From Rugosimonospora africana (GTDB lineage Bacteria; Actinomycetota; Actinomycetes; Mycobacteriales; Micromonosporaceae), in assembly GCF_016862975.1 (NCBI RefSeq), contig NZ_BONZ01000003.1:95916-159915 (forward strand): a DNA stretch of 64,000 bases, in the 5' to 3' direction. Shown here in pieces: positions 44,044 to 54,971 of the stretch. Numbering within the stretch: position 1 is the first letter of the stretch; each line of letters opens with the position of its first letter. A program made the translations under genes and the position numbers. The notes below the pieces were generated by a model. That model searched no databases, had not been told where the DNA came from, and saw only the letters and a program-made list of their open reading frames with translations.

Positions 44044-44994
44044 TCAGAGGTTCGCGACGTCCGCCTGCTTCGCCCGTACCGCCTCGGCGGCCTCCTTGAG
44101 CGCGGCCACCTCGTCGTCGGTCAGCGGCGTCTCGACGATCCGCCGCACGCCGGTCGCGCCCAGCTCGGCCTGCACGCCGAGGTACACGCCGGAGATGCCG
44201 TACTCGCCGTCCACCCAGGCGCACACCGGCCACACCTCGCCGGAGTCCTCGGCGACCGCGCGGGCCATCTTGGCGGCGGCGGCCGACGGGGCGTAATACG
44301 CCGAGCCGGTCTTGAGCAGGTTGTTCACCTCGGCCCCACCGTTGCGGGTCCGGACCACCAGTTCCTCGATCTTGTCGGCCGGCAGCACGGACGACAGCGG
44401 CTTGCCGTCCACGGTGCACTGCGACGGCACCGGAACCATGGTGTCGCCGTGCGAGCCCAGGGTCAGAGTCTTGACCGACTTGACCGGTACGCCCAGCTCC
44501 TCGGCCACGAAGTGGGTGAACCGGGCGGTGTCCAGCACACCGGCCTGGCCGAGCACCCGGTTCTGCGGGAACCCGGTGGCGATCTGGGTCAGCGCGGTCA
44601 TCTCGTCGAGCGGGTTGGAGACCACGATGACGACGGCGTTCGGGGCGTACTTGGCGACCTGCTCGGCGACCGTGCGAACGATCTTCGCGTTGACGTCGAG
44701 GAGGTCCATCCGGCTCATCCCCGGCTTACGCGGGAACCCGGCGGTGATGACGATGACGTCCGAGCCCTCGATCGCCTCGTACCCCTCGCCGTTCGGCCCG
44801 GTGGTGACGCCGACAACCTTGGTCTCGAAGCCTTCGATCGGGCGGGACTGGTTCAGATCCAGGGCGATGCCCGCCGGCTTGCCCTCGATGATGTCGGTCA
44901 GCACGACGGTCTCGAAGACGTCGTACTCGGCCAGGCGCTGCGCGGTAGTGGAGCCGTAGAAGCCGGCACCCACGACGGTGACCTTCTTGCCCAT
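44044..44994 (-). CDS. mdh: malate dehydrogenase (LDH-like type)
   Basis: A 316-residue NAD-dependent malate dehydrogenase. The NAD fold begins VTVVGAGFYGSTTAQRLAE, and Asp in VVLTDIIEGKPAG selects NAD. Substrate arginines are in FPRKPGMSRMDLL, with a third in LDTARF, and the catalytic histidine is in LGSHGDTMVPVP. The arginines and the FPRKPGMSR loop (not Gln) mark malate rather than lactate specificity. ATG 44994 follows GGGAGAG. It stands alone with its own terminator and interconverts malate and oxaloacetate in the same cycle as icd and sucCD. Confidence 0.93.
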   Translation of the reverse strand: MGKKVTVVGAGFYGSTTAQRLAEYDVFETVVLTDIIEGKPAGIALDLNQSRPIEGFETKVVGVTTGPNGEGYEAIEGSDVIVITAGFPRKPGMSRMDLLDVNAKIVRTVAEQVAKYAPNAVVIVVSNPLDEMTALTQIATGFPQNRVLGQAGVLDTARFTHFVAEELGVPVKSVKTLTLGSHGDTMVPVPSQCTVDGKPLSSVLPADKIEELVVRTRNGGAEVNNLLKTGSAYYAPSAAAAKMARAVAEDSGEVWPVCAWVDGEYGISGVYLGVQAELGATGVRRIVETPLTDDEVAALKEAAEAVRAKQADVANL

Positions 44995-45517
44995 GGATCA
45001 CGCTCTCCCACTGAGAAGATTGAGATGAGTCGCACCATAACGCGGTAGGGGCCGATCGGTCCGTCCGGGTCGGGGCTTGTGGCGATCCCCACGGCGGCGC
45101 TCCGCCGCTTACAGTCAATGCGCACACACACCCCACCGCGCCCCGGACCTCGACGAACCAGCGCGATCTCACGGAAGGTAACCACCCCCCATGAGTTGAG
45201 CAACGATCGTCGCCAATGAGGCGTGCCCAAGAACAGCCACAAAAGGGCCGCCGCGGCAATCGGCCGGGCGAAGCGGTTGTCCAGGACTCAAGCCGGCCAA
45301 TAACCAGGTCGGCGATGAAACCGACATGTCCGCTACGTACCCAGTAAGAATCTTTATCAGGTTTAGTGCGACCCTCACAAGTAACTATTGATCTTCCGTT
45401 ATTGATTCGTGATGGTCAGGTCGTCCCCCTCGACCGCGACCCGTCTCGCCGAGCATCACGCGCATCGTTCGGTATCGATCGCGAGCACGCAGCGCGAGTA
45501 GATGAGGAGACAGCTCC
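44995..45517. other. 523-base gene-free region between mdh and the ABC importer
   Basis: Divergent promoter region. The part next to mdh is GC-rich. From about 45280 to 45415 the sequence becomes clearly AT-richer (for example AAGAATCTTTATCAGG and TTGATCTTCCGTTATTG), which marks the probable promoter of the importer operon. Short frames here lack ribosome-binding sites and I do not call them. No riboswitch or clear long hairpin is visible to me. Confidence 0.5.
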
Positions 45518-47134
45518 ATGAGAGTTCACCGGTTGGCCGCCTGGATTACCCTCCCGGTCACGGTCGCCCTGACCATCGCGGCGTGCGACACCGGCGGCCT
45601 CACCCCGGTCGCCGGCACCGTCGTCGGCTCCGCGGTCACCATCGGCATCGCAGAGCCGGAGCACCTGATCCCCAGCGACACCGTGGAAAGCAACGGCTTC
45701 CAGGTGATCAGCTCGCTCTACACGCCGCTGGTGCGCTTCGACGACAGCGGGAAACCGGTGCTGGACCAGGCGGCCGCGGCATCGATCACGACCAAGGACA
45801 ACAAGGTGTGGATGGTGAAGCTCAAGGACGGGTTCACCTTCCACAACGGCCAGAAGGTCACCGCCGACAGCTACATCAAGGCATGGAACTTCGGCGCGTA
45901 CGGTCCGAACGCGCAGATCGGCACCGACTTCTACAGCCGGATCCAGGGCTACGACGCGATGCAGTCGAGCACCAGCAAGAAGCCGAAGGCCACCAAGCTG
46001 TCCGGCGTGAAGAAGATCGATGATCTGACCATCCAGATCACTCTCTCCGCCCCGTTCGCCGAGTTCGAGAAGGTGCTCGGGTACAACGTCTTCTACCCGC
46101 TGCCCGACGCCGCGTACGCCGCCGACGGCACGCTGACCACGGCGTACGAGGACAACCCGATCGGGGACGGCCCGTTCCAGATCAAGGGCTCCTGGAACCA
46201 CAACCAGAGCATCGACGTCATCGCGTACCCGGACTACCCGCTGGACAAGCCGAAGGTCAACGAGGTCGACTTCAAGATCTACCAGGACCAGGACACCATG
46301 TACGCCGACCTCCAGGCCGGCGAGCTGGACATCGAGCCGCAGATCCCGTCGGACAAGCTGGCCAGCGCACAAGTCGACCTCGGCGATCGGCTGAAGCAGA
46401 CGCCGTCCTCGTACTTCGCGTACATCTCGGTCCCCACCTGGGAGGCGGCGTACAAGAACGTCGACGTGCGCAGGGCGATCTCGATGGCGATCGACCGGCA
46501 GCAGATCATCGACAAGATCTTCCAGGGCTCGTACGCGCCGGCCACCTCGTGGGTCTCACCGGTGGTCGAGGGCGCCCGGGCGAACACCTGCGGCGACGCC
46601 TGCAAGTACAACCCCGTCGCGGCGAAGCAGCTGTACCAGGCGGCCAAGGGCCCGAACAAGATCCAGCTGTACTACAACGCGGACGGCGGCCACAAGGAGT
46701 GGGTCGACGCGGTCTGCAACCAGTTGGCCAAAAACCTCGCGGTGCAGTGCGTCGGCTCCCCGGTCGTGCAGCTCGCCGACCTGCGTAAGCAGGCCCGGGC
46801 GCACTCGCTGAAGGGGCTGCTACGCAGCGCGTGGGCCTTCGACTACCCGTCGATCGAGGACTACCTGACCCCGCTCTACAAGGCCGGCGCCGCCTCGAAC
46901 GACTCGGACTACGACAGCCCCGAGTTCGAGCAGGCGATCAAGCAGGCGGACGGCGCTTCGGACGAGGCGACCGCGATCAAGGGCTACCAGAAGGCCGAGG
47001 ACATCATCGCGCAGGACATGCCGACCATCCCGATGTGGTTCAAGCAGAACATCTACGGCTACTCGACCTCGATGAAGAACGTTGACATGGACCTGTTCGC
47101 CAACGTCAATGTGATGACGCTCGAACGCAACTGA
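45518..47134 (+). CDS. ABC transporter substrate-binding lipoprotein, family 5 (peptide/nickel type)
   Basis: A 538-residue extracytoplasmic solute-binding protein of SBP family 5. The signal peptide ends in a lipobox LTIAAC (Cys23). Family features are VTIGIAEPEHLIPSDT, TFHNGQKVTADSYIKAWNF and VRRAISMAIDRQQIIDKIF (in part). The C-terminal QDMPTIPMWFKQNIYGYS is also typical. Ligands of this family include di- and oligopeptides and nickel complexes; the specificity cannot be read here. ATG 45518 follows GAGGAG at eight bases. It is the first gene of a five-gene import operon. Confidence 0.88.
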   Translation: MRVHRLAAWITLPVTVALTIAACDTGGLTPVAGTVVGSAVTIGIAEPEHLIPSDTVESNGFQVISSLYTPLVRFDDSGKPVLDQAAAASITTKDNKVWMVKLKDGFTFHNGQKVTADSYIKAWNFGAYGPNAQIGTDFYSRIQGYDAMQSSTSKKPKATKLSGVKKIDDLTIQITLSAPFAEFEKVLGYNVFYPLPDAAYAADGTLTTAYEDNPIGDGPFQIKGSWNHNQSIDVIAYPDYPLDKPKVNEVDFKIYQDQDTMYADLQAGELDIEPQIPSDKLASAQVDLGDRLKQTPSSYFAYISVPTWEAAYKNVDVRRAISMAIDRQQIIDKIFQGSYAPATSWVSPVVEGARANTCGDACKYNPVAAKQLYQAAKGPNKIQLYYNADGGHKEWVDAVCNQLAKNLAVQCVGSPVVQLADLRKQARAHSLKGLLRSAWAFDYPSIEDYLTPLYKAGAASNDSDYDSPEFEQAIKQADGASDEATAIKGYQKAEDIIAQDMPTIPMWFKQNIYGYSTSMKNVDMDLFANVNVMTLERN

Positions 47135-47161
47135 GCGGAGCGCGTCAACCCGGAGACGTTC

Positions 47162-48088
47162 ATGTTCAGATTCATCGTGCGGCGACTGATCCAGATGATC
47201 CTGGTCTTCGTCGGCACCACCTTCGTCGTGTACGCCCTGATGTTCGCCGCCGCCAGCGACCCGATCCAGGCGCTGGTCGGCGAGCGGCCGGTCAGCCCGC
47301 AGCTGCGTGCGGACCTCACGGTCCGGTACCACCTGGACGACCCGTTCATCGTCCAGTACCTGCGGTACATGGGGAACCTGCTGCGCGGGGACCTCGGTAC
47401 CCAGATCAGCGGGCGGCCGATCTCGCAGCTCATGGGGCAGGCGTGGCCGTACACGCTGCGGTTGTCGGCCCTGGCGCTGCTTGTCGTCCTTCTGGTCGGG
47501 ATCGGTGCCGGCCTGGTGTCGGCGGTGCGCCGGGGTGGCGTCTTCGACCACGCCACCCTGATCCTGACCCTGGTGGTCATCGGCATCCCGGTGTTCGTCC
47601 TGGGCTTCAACCTCCAGTACCTGCTGGGGGTGAAGTGGAAGGTGCTGCCGGTGACCGTCGGCGCGGATGCCGGCATCACGGCGTACCTCCTTCCGGCGGT
47701 CATCCTCGCGTCGATCACGCTGGCCACCGCGGTCCGGCTCACCCGCACCTCGATCCTGGAAAATCTCCGCGCCGACTACGTGCGTACCGCGAACGCCAAG
47801 GGCCTGTCCCGGCGGCGGGTGATCGGCGTGCACGTGCTGCGCAACTCGCTGATCCCGGTCATCACGTTCATCGGCGTCACGATCGGCGAGCTGATGGCGG
47901 GGGCGGTGGTGACCGAGCGCATCTTCAACATCCCTGGCATCGGCTACCAGCTGTACCAGGGCATCCACCTTCAGGACGGGCCGACCGTGGTCGGCATCGT
48001 CAGCGTGCTCGTGATCGTCTACCTGGTCAGCAGCCTGGTCGTCGACCTGTTGTACGCGGTGCTCGATCCGAGGATCCGGTATGAGTGA
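47162..48088 (+). CDS. ABC transporter permease (DppB/OppB type)
   Basis: A 308-residue inner-membrane permease with six transmembrane segments. The N-terminal FIVRRLIQMILVFVGTTF is the hallmark of DppB-type subunits, and the EAA loop for the ATPase contact is ENLRADYVRTANAKGLSRRR. The C-terminal GAVVTERIFNIPGIGYQLYQ is also typical. It works with the next permease to form the channel. It starts 27 bases after the binding-protein stop. Confidence 0.9.
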   Translation: MFRFIVRRLIQMILVFVGTTFVVYALMFAAASDPIQALVGERPVSPQLRADLTVRYHLDDPFIVQYLRYMGNLLRGDLGTQISGRPISQLMGQAWPYTLRLSALALLVVLLVGIGAGLVSAVRRGGVFDHATLILTLVVIGIPVFVLGFNLQYLLGVKWKVLPVTVGADAGITAYLLPAVILASITLATAVRLTRTSILENLRADYVRTANAKGLSRRRVIGVHVLRNSLIPVITFIGVTIGELMAGAVVTERIFNIPGIGYQLYQGIHLQDGPTVVGIVSVLVIVYLVSSLVVDLLYAVLDPRIRYE

Positions 48089-48170
48089 GCGAAGCGAGGG
48101 AATCGGAATTGCGGTGTGTTCGTGCCTCATGGGCGCGGTGAGCGCAGCGAGGCGCGGCCATGAGTGAGCG
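48084..48170. repeat. two GAGCGNAGCGAG border motifs
   Basis: TGAGCGAAGCGAG follows the first permease stop and TGAGCGCAGCGAGGCGCGG precedes the second permease start, each beside an ATGAGTGAGCGA string. Similar motifs sit at 9355-9376 and 11937-11955. They appear to be short dispersed repeats preferring gene borders. Confidence 0.55.
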
Positions 48171-49128
48171 ACAGCTAGGCGAGCGCGGCGGAGCCGCTCC
48201 CCCCGTGAGGATCAGGATCGCTTCGTCCGCGGGCCTGCCGGGCATCGCGCCGCGCGACGGCGAGCCGGACGCCGGCCCACCGCGCGGGCTCGCCGGGGAC
48301 GCCTGGTACGACCTGCGTCGCAAACCGATCTTCTGGGTCGCCGTGACGCTCGTCCTGCTGTTCCTCGTCATGGCGACCGTCCCGCGGGTCTACACGTCGA
48401 TCAGCCCGACCGTGTGTGACCTGTCCCGTTCGCAGAACCCGCCGAGTGGCCAGCACTGGTTCGGCACCGACCTGCAGGGTTGCGACGTGTACGCCCGGAC
48501 GATCTACGGTGCCCGCGCCTCGATCCTGGTCGGCGTCCTGTCGACCCTCGTCTCCGGGGTGCTGGCCCTGGTCGTGGGCATGGTCGCCGGGTACTACGGC
48601 GGCTGGATCGACGCGCTGCTGACTCGGATCATCGACATCGTGCTGGGCATCCCGCTGCTGCTCGCGGCGATCGTGCTCAGCCGCTCGTTCGGTACCCGTG
48701 ACCTCGGGATCTGGCCGGTTGTGCTGGTACTCGGCGTGCTCGGCTGGACGACCGGCGCCAGGGTCGTGCGGTCCTGCGTGATCAGCGCGAAACAGCAGGA
48801 CTACGTCCAGGCGGCCCGGATGCTCGGTGCCGGCAACCGCCGGATCATGTTCCGGCACATCCTGCCGAACGCCGTCGCGCCATTCATCGTCGTGCTCACC
48901 ATCGCGCTCGGCGTGTTCATCGCGACCGAGGCCACGCTGTCCTTCCTCGGCGTCGGCCTCAGGCCGCCCACGATCTCCTGGGGGGACGACATCTCTGTCG
49001 CGCAGGGCCGGTTCTACCAGGCCCCCTGGCCACTGCTGTTCCCCGCCGGCTTTCTGGCGCTGACCGTCGTGGCGTTCAGCATGCTCGGCGAGTCCGTGCG
49101 CGAGGCGTTCGATCCGAGGCTGCGATGA
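48160..49128 (+). CDS. ABC transporter permease (DppC/OppC type)
   Basis: A 322-residue permease with six transmembrane segments after a 50-residue cytoplasmic N-terminus. DppC features are NPPSGQHWFGTDLQGCDVYARTIYGAR (in pieces HWFGTDLQGCDV), the EAA loop DYVQAARMLGAGNRRIMFRHI and ATLSFLGVGLRPPTISWG. The first codons are formed by a GAGCGACAGCGAG-like border motif and the true start could be a little later. The stop overlaps the next ATPase start as ATGA. Confidence 0.88.
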   Translation: MSERQLGERGGAAPPVRIRIASSAGLPGIAPRDGEPDAGPPRGLAGDAWYDLRRKPIFWVAVTLVLLFLVMATVPRVYTSISPTVCDLSRSQNPPSGQHWFGTDLQGCDVYARTIYGARASILVGVLSTLVSGVLALVVGMVAGYYGGWIDALLTRIIDIVLGIPLLLAAIVLSRSFGTRDLGIWPVVLVLGVLGWTTGARVVRSCVISAKQQDYVQAARMLGAGNRRIMFRHILPNAVAPFIVVLTIALGVFIATEATLSFLGVGLRPPTISWGDDISVAQGRFYQAPWPLLFPAGFLALTVVAFSMLGESVREAFDPRLR

Positions 49129-49238
49129 CAGGCCTGTACTCGCCTCCGCCAAAAACCGGCTCCGGCTCCGCTCAGGCGGCGATGACGGGCCCGTACTCGC
49201 CTCCGCCACAAACCGGCTCCGGCTCCGCTCAGGCGGCG
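49125..49238. repeat. 57-bp tandem duplication carrying a dispersed ~40-bp element
   Basis: Two 57-base units, 49125-49181 and 49182-49238. Each contains TACTCGCCTCCGCCAMAAAC followed by CGGCTCCGGCTCCGCTCAG and ends at GGCGGCG before ATGACG. The same core occurs twice at 63897-64000. Confidence 0.85.
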
Positions 49239-50226
49239 ATGACGGCCATGGTGGCGGCGCCCCTGCTCGACGTGCGGGACCTCGCGCTCCAGTTCCACAC
49301 CAGGGACGGAGTGGCCACGGTGCTGAACGGTGTCAGCTACCACCTCGACCCCGCCGAGGTGCTCGCGGTGCTGGGCGAGTCCGGCTCCGGCAAGTCGGTG
49401 ACCGCCCACGCCATCATGGGCATCCTGGACACTCCGCCGGCCCGGATCACCGGCGGCGAGATCCTCTATCAGGGCCAGGACCTGCTGCGCATGCCAGAGT
49501 CGGCGCGGCGGCGATTCCGCGGGCGGGAGATCGGCATGATCTTCCAAGACGCCCTGTCCGCGCTCAACCCGGTGTTCTCCGTCGGCTTCCAGATCGCCGA
49601 GGCCGTGCGCCTGGGCGAAGGTACGTCCCGGGCGGACGCGCGCAAGCGGGCGGTGGAGCTGATGGATCTGGTACGGATTCCCGGGGCCCGCCAGCGCGTC
49701 GGCGAATACCCGCACCAGTTCTCCGGCGGCATGCGCCAACGCATCATGATCGCGATGGCGCTGGCACAGCGCCCGAAGGTGCTCATCGCCGACGAGCCGA
49801 CCACGGCGCTCGACGTGACGGTACAGGCGCAGATCATGGATCTCCTCGCCGAGCTGCGCAGGGACCTCGGCATGGCGATGATCCTCATCACGCACGATCT
49901 CGGGGTGGTGGCCGACGTCGCGGACCGGATCGTGGTCATGTACGCCGGCCGGATCGTCGAGCAGGCCGACGTGTACCAGCTGTACCGGACGCCGGGGCAC
50001 CCGTACACGCGGGGGCTGCTCGCGTCGGTCCCCCGGCTGAACGGGAAGGGTGCGCCGCTGGCCACCATCCCCGGGCTGCCGCCGAGCCTGACGAAGATCC
50101 CCACCGGCTGTCCGTTCCATCCGCGCTGCCCGTACGCGCGGGACGTGTGCCGCTCGACGGTGCCGCCGCGGGTACCGCTGGGGATCGGGCGCTACAGCGC
50201 CTGCCACTTCGCGAGAGAGGTTGCCG

Positions 50227-50243
<17 letters not shown>
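49125..50243 (+). CDS. ABC transporter ATP-binding protein (DppD/OppD type) with duplicated N-terminus
   Basis: A 372-residue ATPase as drawn. Walker A is [12 protein letters not shown] (about 84-95), signature [10 protein letters not shown], Walker [13 protein letters not shown], and the switch histidine [11 protein letters not shown]. The C-terminal oligopeptide-type domain has cysteines in [14 protein letters not shown] that often hold an iron-sulphur cluster. The first 38 residues are two copies of a 19-residue unit ([19 protein letters not shown] and a near copy), each beginning with a usable ATG at 49125, 49182 and then 49239. The conserved ATPase begins only after the third ATG, so translation may start there. 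Confidence 0.88.
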
Positions 50244-51270
<1,027 letters not shown>

Positions 51271-51282
51271 GCCGGAGCGCCG

Positions 51283-51335
51283 CCCGGGTTCTGTCCGGTC
51301 GTCGCCGCCGGTCGGCAACAACCGGCAGGACCGGG
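51283..51335. terminator. imperfect hairpin between the importer operon and purH
   Basis: CCCGGGTTCTGTCCGGT (51283-51299) pairs with ACCGGCAGGACCGGG (51321-51335) with one bulge and a wobble pair. It lies between convergent stops and could serve both. Confidence 0.5.
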
Positions 51336-51337
51336 TC

Positions 51338-52894
51338 TTAGTGGTAGAAGTGGCGGGTACCGGTCAGGTACAGCGTCACGCCGGCGGCCCGGGCCGCGGC
51401 GATCACGTCGTCGTCGCGCACCGAGCCGCCGGGCTGGACCACCGCCCGTACGCCGGCTTCGGTCAGCACCTGGAGGCCGTCTGGGAACGGGAAGAACGCG
51501 TCCGACGCGGCCACCGAACCCGCCGCCCGGTCGCCGGCCCTGGACACCGCGAGCCGGGCGGCGTCCACCCGGTTGACCTGGCCCATGCCCACGCCGACGG
51601 ACGCGCCCTGAACGGCCAGCAGGATCGCGTTGGACTTCACCGACCGGATGGCGCGCCAGGCGAACTCCAGGTCGCGCAGCGTCTGCTCGTCGGCCGCGTC
51701 GCCGGCGGCCAGGCGCCAGGTCGACGGCGCGTCGCCGGGGGCGTCGATCCGGTCCGCGGTCTGGGTCAGCACGCCGCCGGAGACCAGGCGCCACTCCGCC
51801 GGTTCCGGAGTCCATTGTGGAGCGACGAGGATCCGAACGTTCTTCTTGGCGGCCAGGATCTCCACGGCACCGTCCTCATAGGACGGTGCGACGACGACCT
51901 CGGTGAAGATCTCGGTGACCTGCTTGGCCAGCTCGACGGTGACCGCCTGGTTCACCGCGATCACCCCGCCGAACGCGGACACCGGGTCGCAGGCGTGCGC
52001 CTTCCGGTGCGCCTCCGCCACGTCCGCCCCGACCGCGATGCCGCACGGGTTGGCGTGCTTGATGATGGACACACACGGCTGGCTGAAGTCGTTGGCCGAA
52101 CGCCAGGCGGCGTCGGCGTCGACGTAGTTGTTGTAGGACATCTCCTTGCCGTGCAACTGCTCGGCCTGGGCCAGTCCGGCCGGGCGGGACGGGTCGGCGT
52201 ACAGGGCGGCCTGCTGGTGCGGGTTCTCGCCGTACCGCAGCACGTTCTTCTTGCGCAGCGCCAGCCCGGCCGTGTCCGGCCATCCGGCGGCGTCCGGCCC
52301 CAGCTCCTGCACCGCGAACCAGTTGGCGATCGCGACGTCGTACTCGGCGATGTCGGCGAACGCGCGGGCCGCCATCGCCCTGCGCTGCGCCAGCGTGGTG
52401 CCGCCGCCCTGAATCGCCTTGATCAGCGTGGGGTACGCGTCGATCGAGGTCACGACCGCGACGCTCGCGTGGTTCTTCGCCGCGGACCGGACCATCGCCG
52501 GCCCGCCGATGTCGATCTGTTCCACGCACGCGTCGAAGTCCGCCCCCGAGGCGATCGTCTCGGTGAACGGGTACAGGTTGGACACCAGCAGGTCGAACGG
52601 CTCGATCCCGGCCTCGGTCAGCGCCGCCGCGTGCGAGTCCAGGCGCAGGTCGGCCAGCAGTCCGGCGTGCACCTTCGGGTGCAGGGTCTTGACCCGGCCG
52701 TCCAACATCTCCGGGAAACCGGTCAGCTCTTCCACCGGGGTCACCGCGATCCCCAGCCCGGCGATGCGGGCCGCCGTCGACCCGGTCGACACGATCTGCA
52801 CACCGGCCGCGTCGAGCGCCCGGGCCAGCTCTTCCAGGCCGGTCTTGTCGTACACGCTGAGCACCGCGCGCCGGATCGGGCGTAGCTCGGTCAT
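51338..52894 (-). CDS. purH: bifunctional AICAR transformylase/IMP cyclohydrolase
   Basis: A 518-residue enzyme for the last two steps of IMP synthesis. The N-terminal cyclohydrolase (to about residue 195) contains [33 protein letters not shown] [16 protein letters not shown] and SNLYPF. The C-terminal transformylase has the KHANPCG motif with catalytic Lys-His ([13 protein letters not shown]) and the end [14 protein letters not shown], then [13 protein letters not shown] 52894 overlaps the purN stop by four bases, so the two purine genes are coupled. Confidence 0.95.
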   Translation of the reverse strand: MTELRPIRRAVLSVYDKTGLEELARALDAAGVQIVSTGSTAARIAGLGIAVTPVEELTGFPEMLDGRVKTLHPKVHAGLLADLRLDSHAAALTEAGIEPFDLLVSNLYPFTETIASGADFDACVEQIDIGGPAMVRSAAKNHASVAVVTSIDAYPTLIKAIQGGGTTLAQRRAMAARAFADIAEYDVAIANWFAVQELGPDAAGWPDTAGLALRKKNVLRYGENPHQQAALYADPSRPAGLAQAEQLHGKEMSYNNYVDADAAWRSANDFSQPCVSIIKHANPCGIAVGADVAEAHRKAHACDPVSAFGGVIAVNQAVTVELAKQVTEIFTEVVVAPSYEDGAVEILAAKKNVRILVAPQWTPEPAEWRLVSGGVLTQTADRIDAPGDAPSTWRLAAGDAADEQTLRDLEFAWRAIRSVKSNAILLAVQGASVGVGMGQVNRVDAARLAVSRAGDRAAGSVAASDAFFPFPDGLQVLTEAGVRAVVQPGGSVRDDDVIAAARAAGVTLYLTGTRHFYH

Positions 52895-53496
52895 GGAATG
52901 GTGACCCTTCTTCCCGTGACGGTCCAGCCCTCCCGGACCAGTCGTCCTATCACGTCAACGAGCTGGCTTCGCTCGGCGACCTTGATCCGCTCGGTGAGGC
53001 TCTCCTCGGTGTCGTCGTCGTTCACCGGCACCGCCACCTGCGCGATGATCGGCCCGGTGTCCACGCCCGCGTCGACGAAAAACAGAGTGGCTCCGGCGAG
53101 CTTCACGCCGTAGGCGAGCGCGTCCCGCGGCCCGTGGATGCCCGGGAACCCGGGCAACAGGGCGTTGTGCGTGTTCACGTACCGACCGGCGAACTCCACG
53201 AGGAACGCGGGGCCGACCAGTTTGAGGAAACCGGCGGAGACCACCAGGTCGGGCTCGTACCGGGCGACCGAGGCGGCCAGCGCGCGATCCCAGTCCTCCC
53301 GGGTCGGGTAGTCCGCGACCCGGTGGACGAACGTCGGCACGTCGCGCTTCGCCGCGCGGACCAGGCCCTCGATGTTGTCCCGGTCCGCACCGACCGCGAC
53401 GACATCGGCGCCGTAGCCGGGGTCGGCCGCCGCGTCGAGCAGCGCCTGAAGGTTGGTACCTGAGCCGGAAACCAGCACGACGAGGCGTGCGGTCAC
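52891..53496 (-). CDS. purN: phosphoribosylglycinamide formyltransferase
   Basis: A 201-residue GAR transformylase using 10-formyltetrahydrofolate. The GAR-binding loop is [15 protein letters not shown], folate and catalytic residues are in [12 protein letters not shown] (Asn and His), and [10 protein letters not shown] contains the catalytic Asp. The length is normal. GTG 53496. It lies 48 bases downstream of the perM-like gene and overlaps purH by ATGA, the gene order of Rv0955-Rv0957. Confidence 0.95.
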   Translation of the reverse strand: MTARLVVLVSGSGTNLQALLDAAADPGYGADVVAVGADRDNIEGLVRAAKRDVPTFVHRVADYPTREDWDRALAASVARYEPDLVVSAGFLKLVGPAFLVEFAGRYVNTHNALLPGFPGIHGPRDALAYGVKLAGATLFFVDAGVDTGPIIAQVAVPVNDDDTEESLTERIKVAERSQLVDVIGRLVREGWTVTGRRVTIP

Positions 53497-53544
53497 TGGG
53501 CCGCCCCCGCCGCAGCGAACACCTTGCGCGTCACCGGGCGAACT

Positions 53545-54906
53545 TTACCGGTACCGTCCGGACCGCCGCCCACCGGCCAATACCCTGGTCGCGGCGGCGG
53601 CGATGACCGCGCCCACGGCGACCACCAGCGCGCCGACCAGCCCGACCGTCCACCCCGTCGGCCCGGTCTGCGCGAGCCGGCCGGAGCCCAACGATCCGCC
53701 CGATGCCCAGGCGACCAGGCCGAGCAGGATGCCGGCGGCGGGCCCGGCCAGGGCGGCCGCGCCCAGCAGCGCACTCCAGGTCGGCTCCGGTGTGCCCTGC
53801 TCCGCCTGGCGGAGCCGGCGCCGGGCGAGCAGCCAACCGGCCGCCATCCCGCCCGCCATCGGTACCCCGAGCAGCGGCGCGGCCAGGCCGGAAACCGCGG
53901 TACTCGGCAGCCCGGCGAGCACCGGTATGGCCGGCAGGGCGCCCAGGCTCACCTTGGCGGCGCTGACCGTGGCCCCCGCTCCGACCACGAAGCCCGGGCC
54001 GACCAGGTAGGACATCGACCACACCGCGAGGTTCGGAGCGAAGACCAGGCAGAGCAGGGTCAGCCCGGCCTGTCCCGCGACGCCGGTGCGGTACGCCGCG
54101 AACATCGAACTCGCTTCGCCGCCGGCCACCGCCACCGCCACCCCGGCGACGGCTGCCCCGGCGCCGAGCACGAGCAGCGCCGCGACCACACCGGTACGCA
54201 CGGCGTCCCGGGCCACCAGCGGCAGGCGGTCCCACCAGCCGGCCGCGATCCGGCTCTCCACGACGGCACCGGCCAGCGCCGTGAGCAGCGCGAACACGCC
54301 ACAGGTGAACCCGGCCCGGATGGGACTGATGGCCAGCGCGTCGTTGTGCGCGGCCGCGGCCGCCACGACGCCGATCACCCCGTACACGAGTCCGACCATG
54401 GTCGCCGCCACGATCGCGAGGCGCAGCGGCCCGCGTTGCCGGGCGCCGATGGCGCGGGCGGTGTGTACCCCGGCCCGGGCGACCCGCCACGCGGCCAGCC
54501 CGGAGACCGCGAGCGGTACGAGGCCGAGAGGCCCGGCGCTGGTACCCAGCGGTACGCCGTGCGCGAGCAGCCACCCGGCGGTGCCGAACCGGAACACCAC
54601 GGGTGCCGACGCCCCGCCGCCCACCAGGACGACGAGACCGAGTACGGCGACCACCGACAGGTACGACACCACAGCCGCCCAGCCCGTGGTGACCGCGGCC
54701 GCGACCAGCACCGGTGCCCTGCGGCGGCGCACCGGCCGCCGGGACGTCGGAGAGCCGGCCCCGGTGCGGCCGGCCGGTCCACGCCCGCCGCCGGAGGCCG
54801 GCCGTGCCCGGGTGCCGTCCGGCTGCCGGGGCACGCCGCCATCGAGCCGCGACGACGTCGTCGCGAGGGGCTTGTCGGGCCCGTCCTTCGAAGGGGTGCC
54901 TGCCAT
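53545..54906 (-). CDS. perM: cell division protein PerM-like (DUF6350) membrane protein
   Basis: A 453-residue polytopic membrane protein with about ten to eleven transmembrane helices after a 55-residue disordered, Arg/Gly/Pro-rich cytoplasmic N-terminus. It has the DUF6350 layout and sits between sucD and purN exactly as Rv0955 (PerM), which in mycobacteria supports the divisome and persistence. The signature region SYLVGPGFVVGAGATVS and GALPAIPVLAGLPS is visible. ATG 54906 is preferred since an upstream ATG (54924) would lie in the terminator stem of sucD. The gene name rests on synteny and the family. Confidence 0.8.
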   Translation of the reverse strand: MAGTPSKDGPDKPLATTSSRLDGGVPRQPDGTRARPASGGGRGPAGRTGAGSPTSRRPVRRRRAPVLVAAAVTTGWAAVVSYLSVVAVLGLVVLVGGGASAPVVFRFGTAGWLLAHGVPLGTSAGPLGLVPLAVSGLAAWRVARAGVHTARAIGARQRGPLRLAIVAATMVGLVYGVIGVVAAAAAHNDALAISPIRAGFTCGVFALLTALAGAVVESRIAAGWWDRLPLVARDAVRTGVVAALLVLGAGAAVAGVAVAVAGGEASSMFAAYRTGVAGQAGLTLLCLVFAPNLAVWSMSYLVGPGFVVGAGATVSAAKVSLGALPAIPVLAGLPSTAVSGLAAPLLGVPMAGGMAAGWLLARRRLRQAEQGTPEPTWSALLGAAALAGPAAGILLGLVAWASGGSLGSGRLAQTGPTGWTVGLVGALVVAVGAVIAAAATRVLAGGRRSGRYR

Positions 54907-54923
54907 CGCCTCTGACTCTCTCA

Positions 54924-54963
54924 AACGTGAGACGGCCGGTCACGCGACCGGCCGTCTCACGTT
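54924..54963 (-). terminator. strong terminator after sucD
   Basis: An 18-bp perfect stem, AACGTGAGACGGCCGGTC (54924-54941) with its complement at 54946-54963, and a four-base loop. It starts nine bases past the sucD stop. Confidence 0.9.
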
Positions 54964-54971
54964 CGTTTGGT

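Noticed and set aside
54906..54924. Earlier start for the perM-like gene at 54924
   Set aside because: It lies in the sucD terminator stem and would leave no room for a ribosome-binding site.
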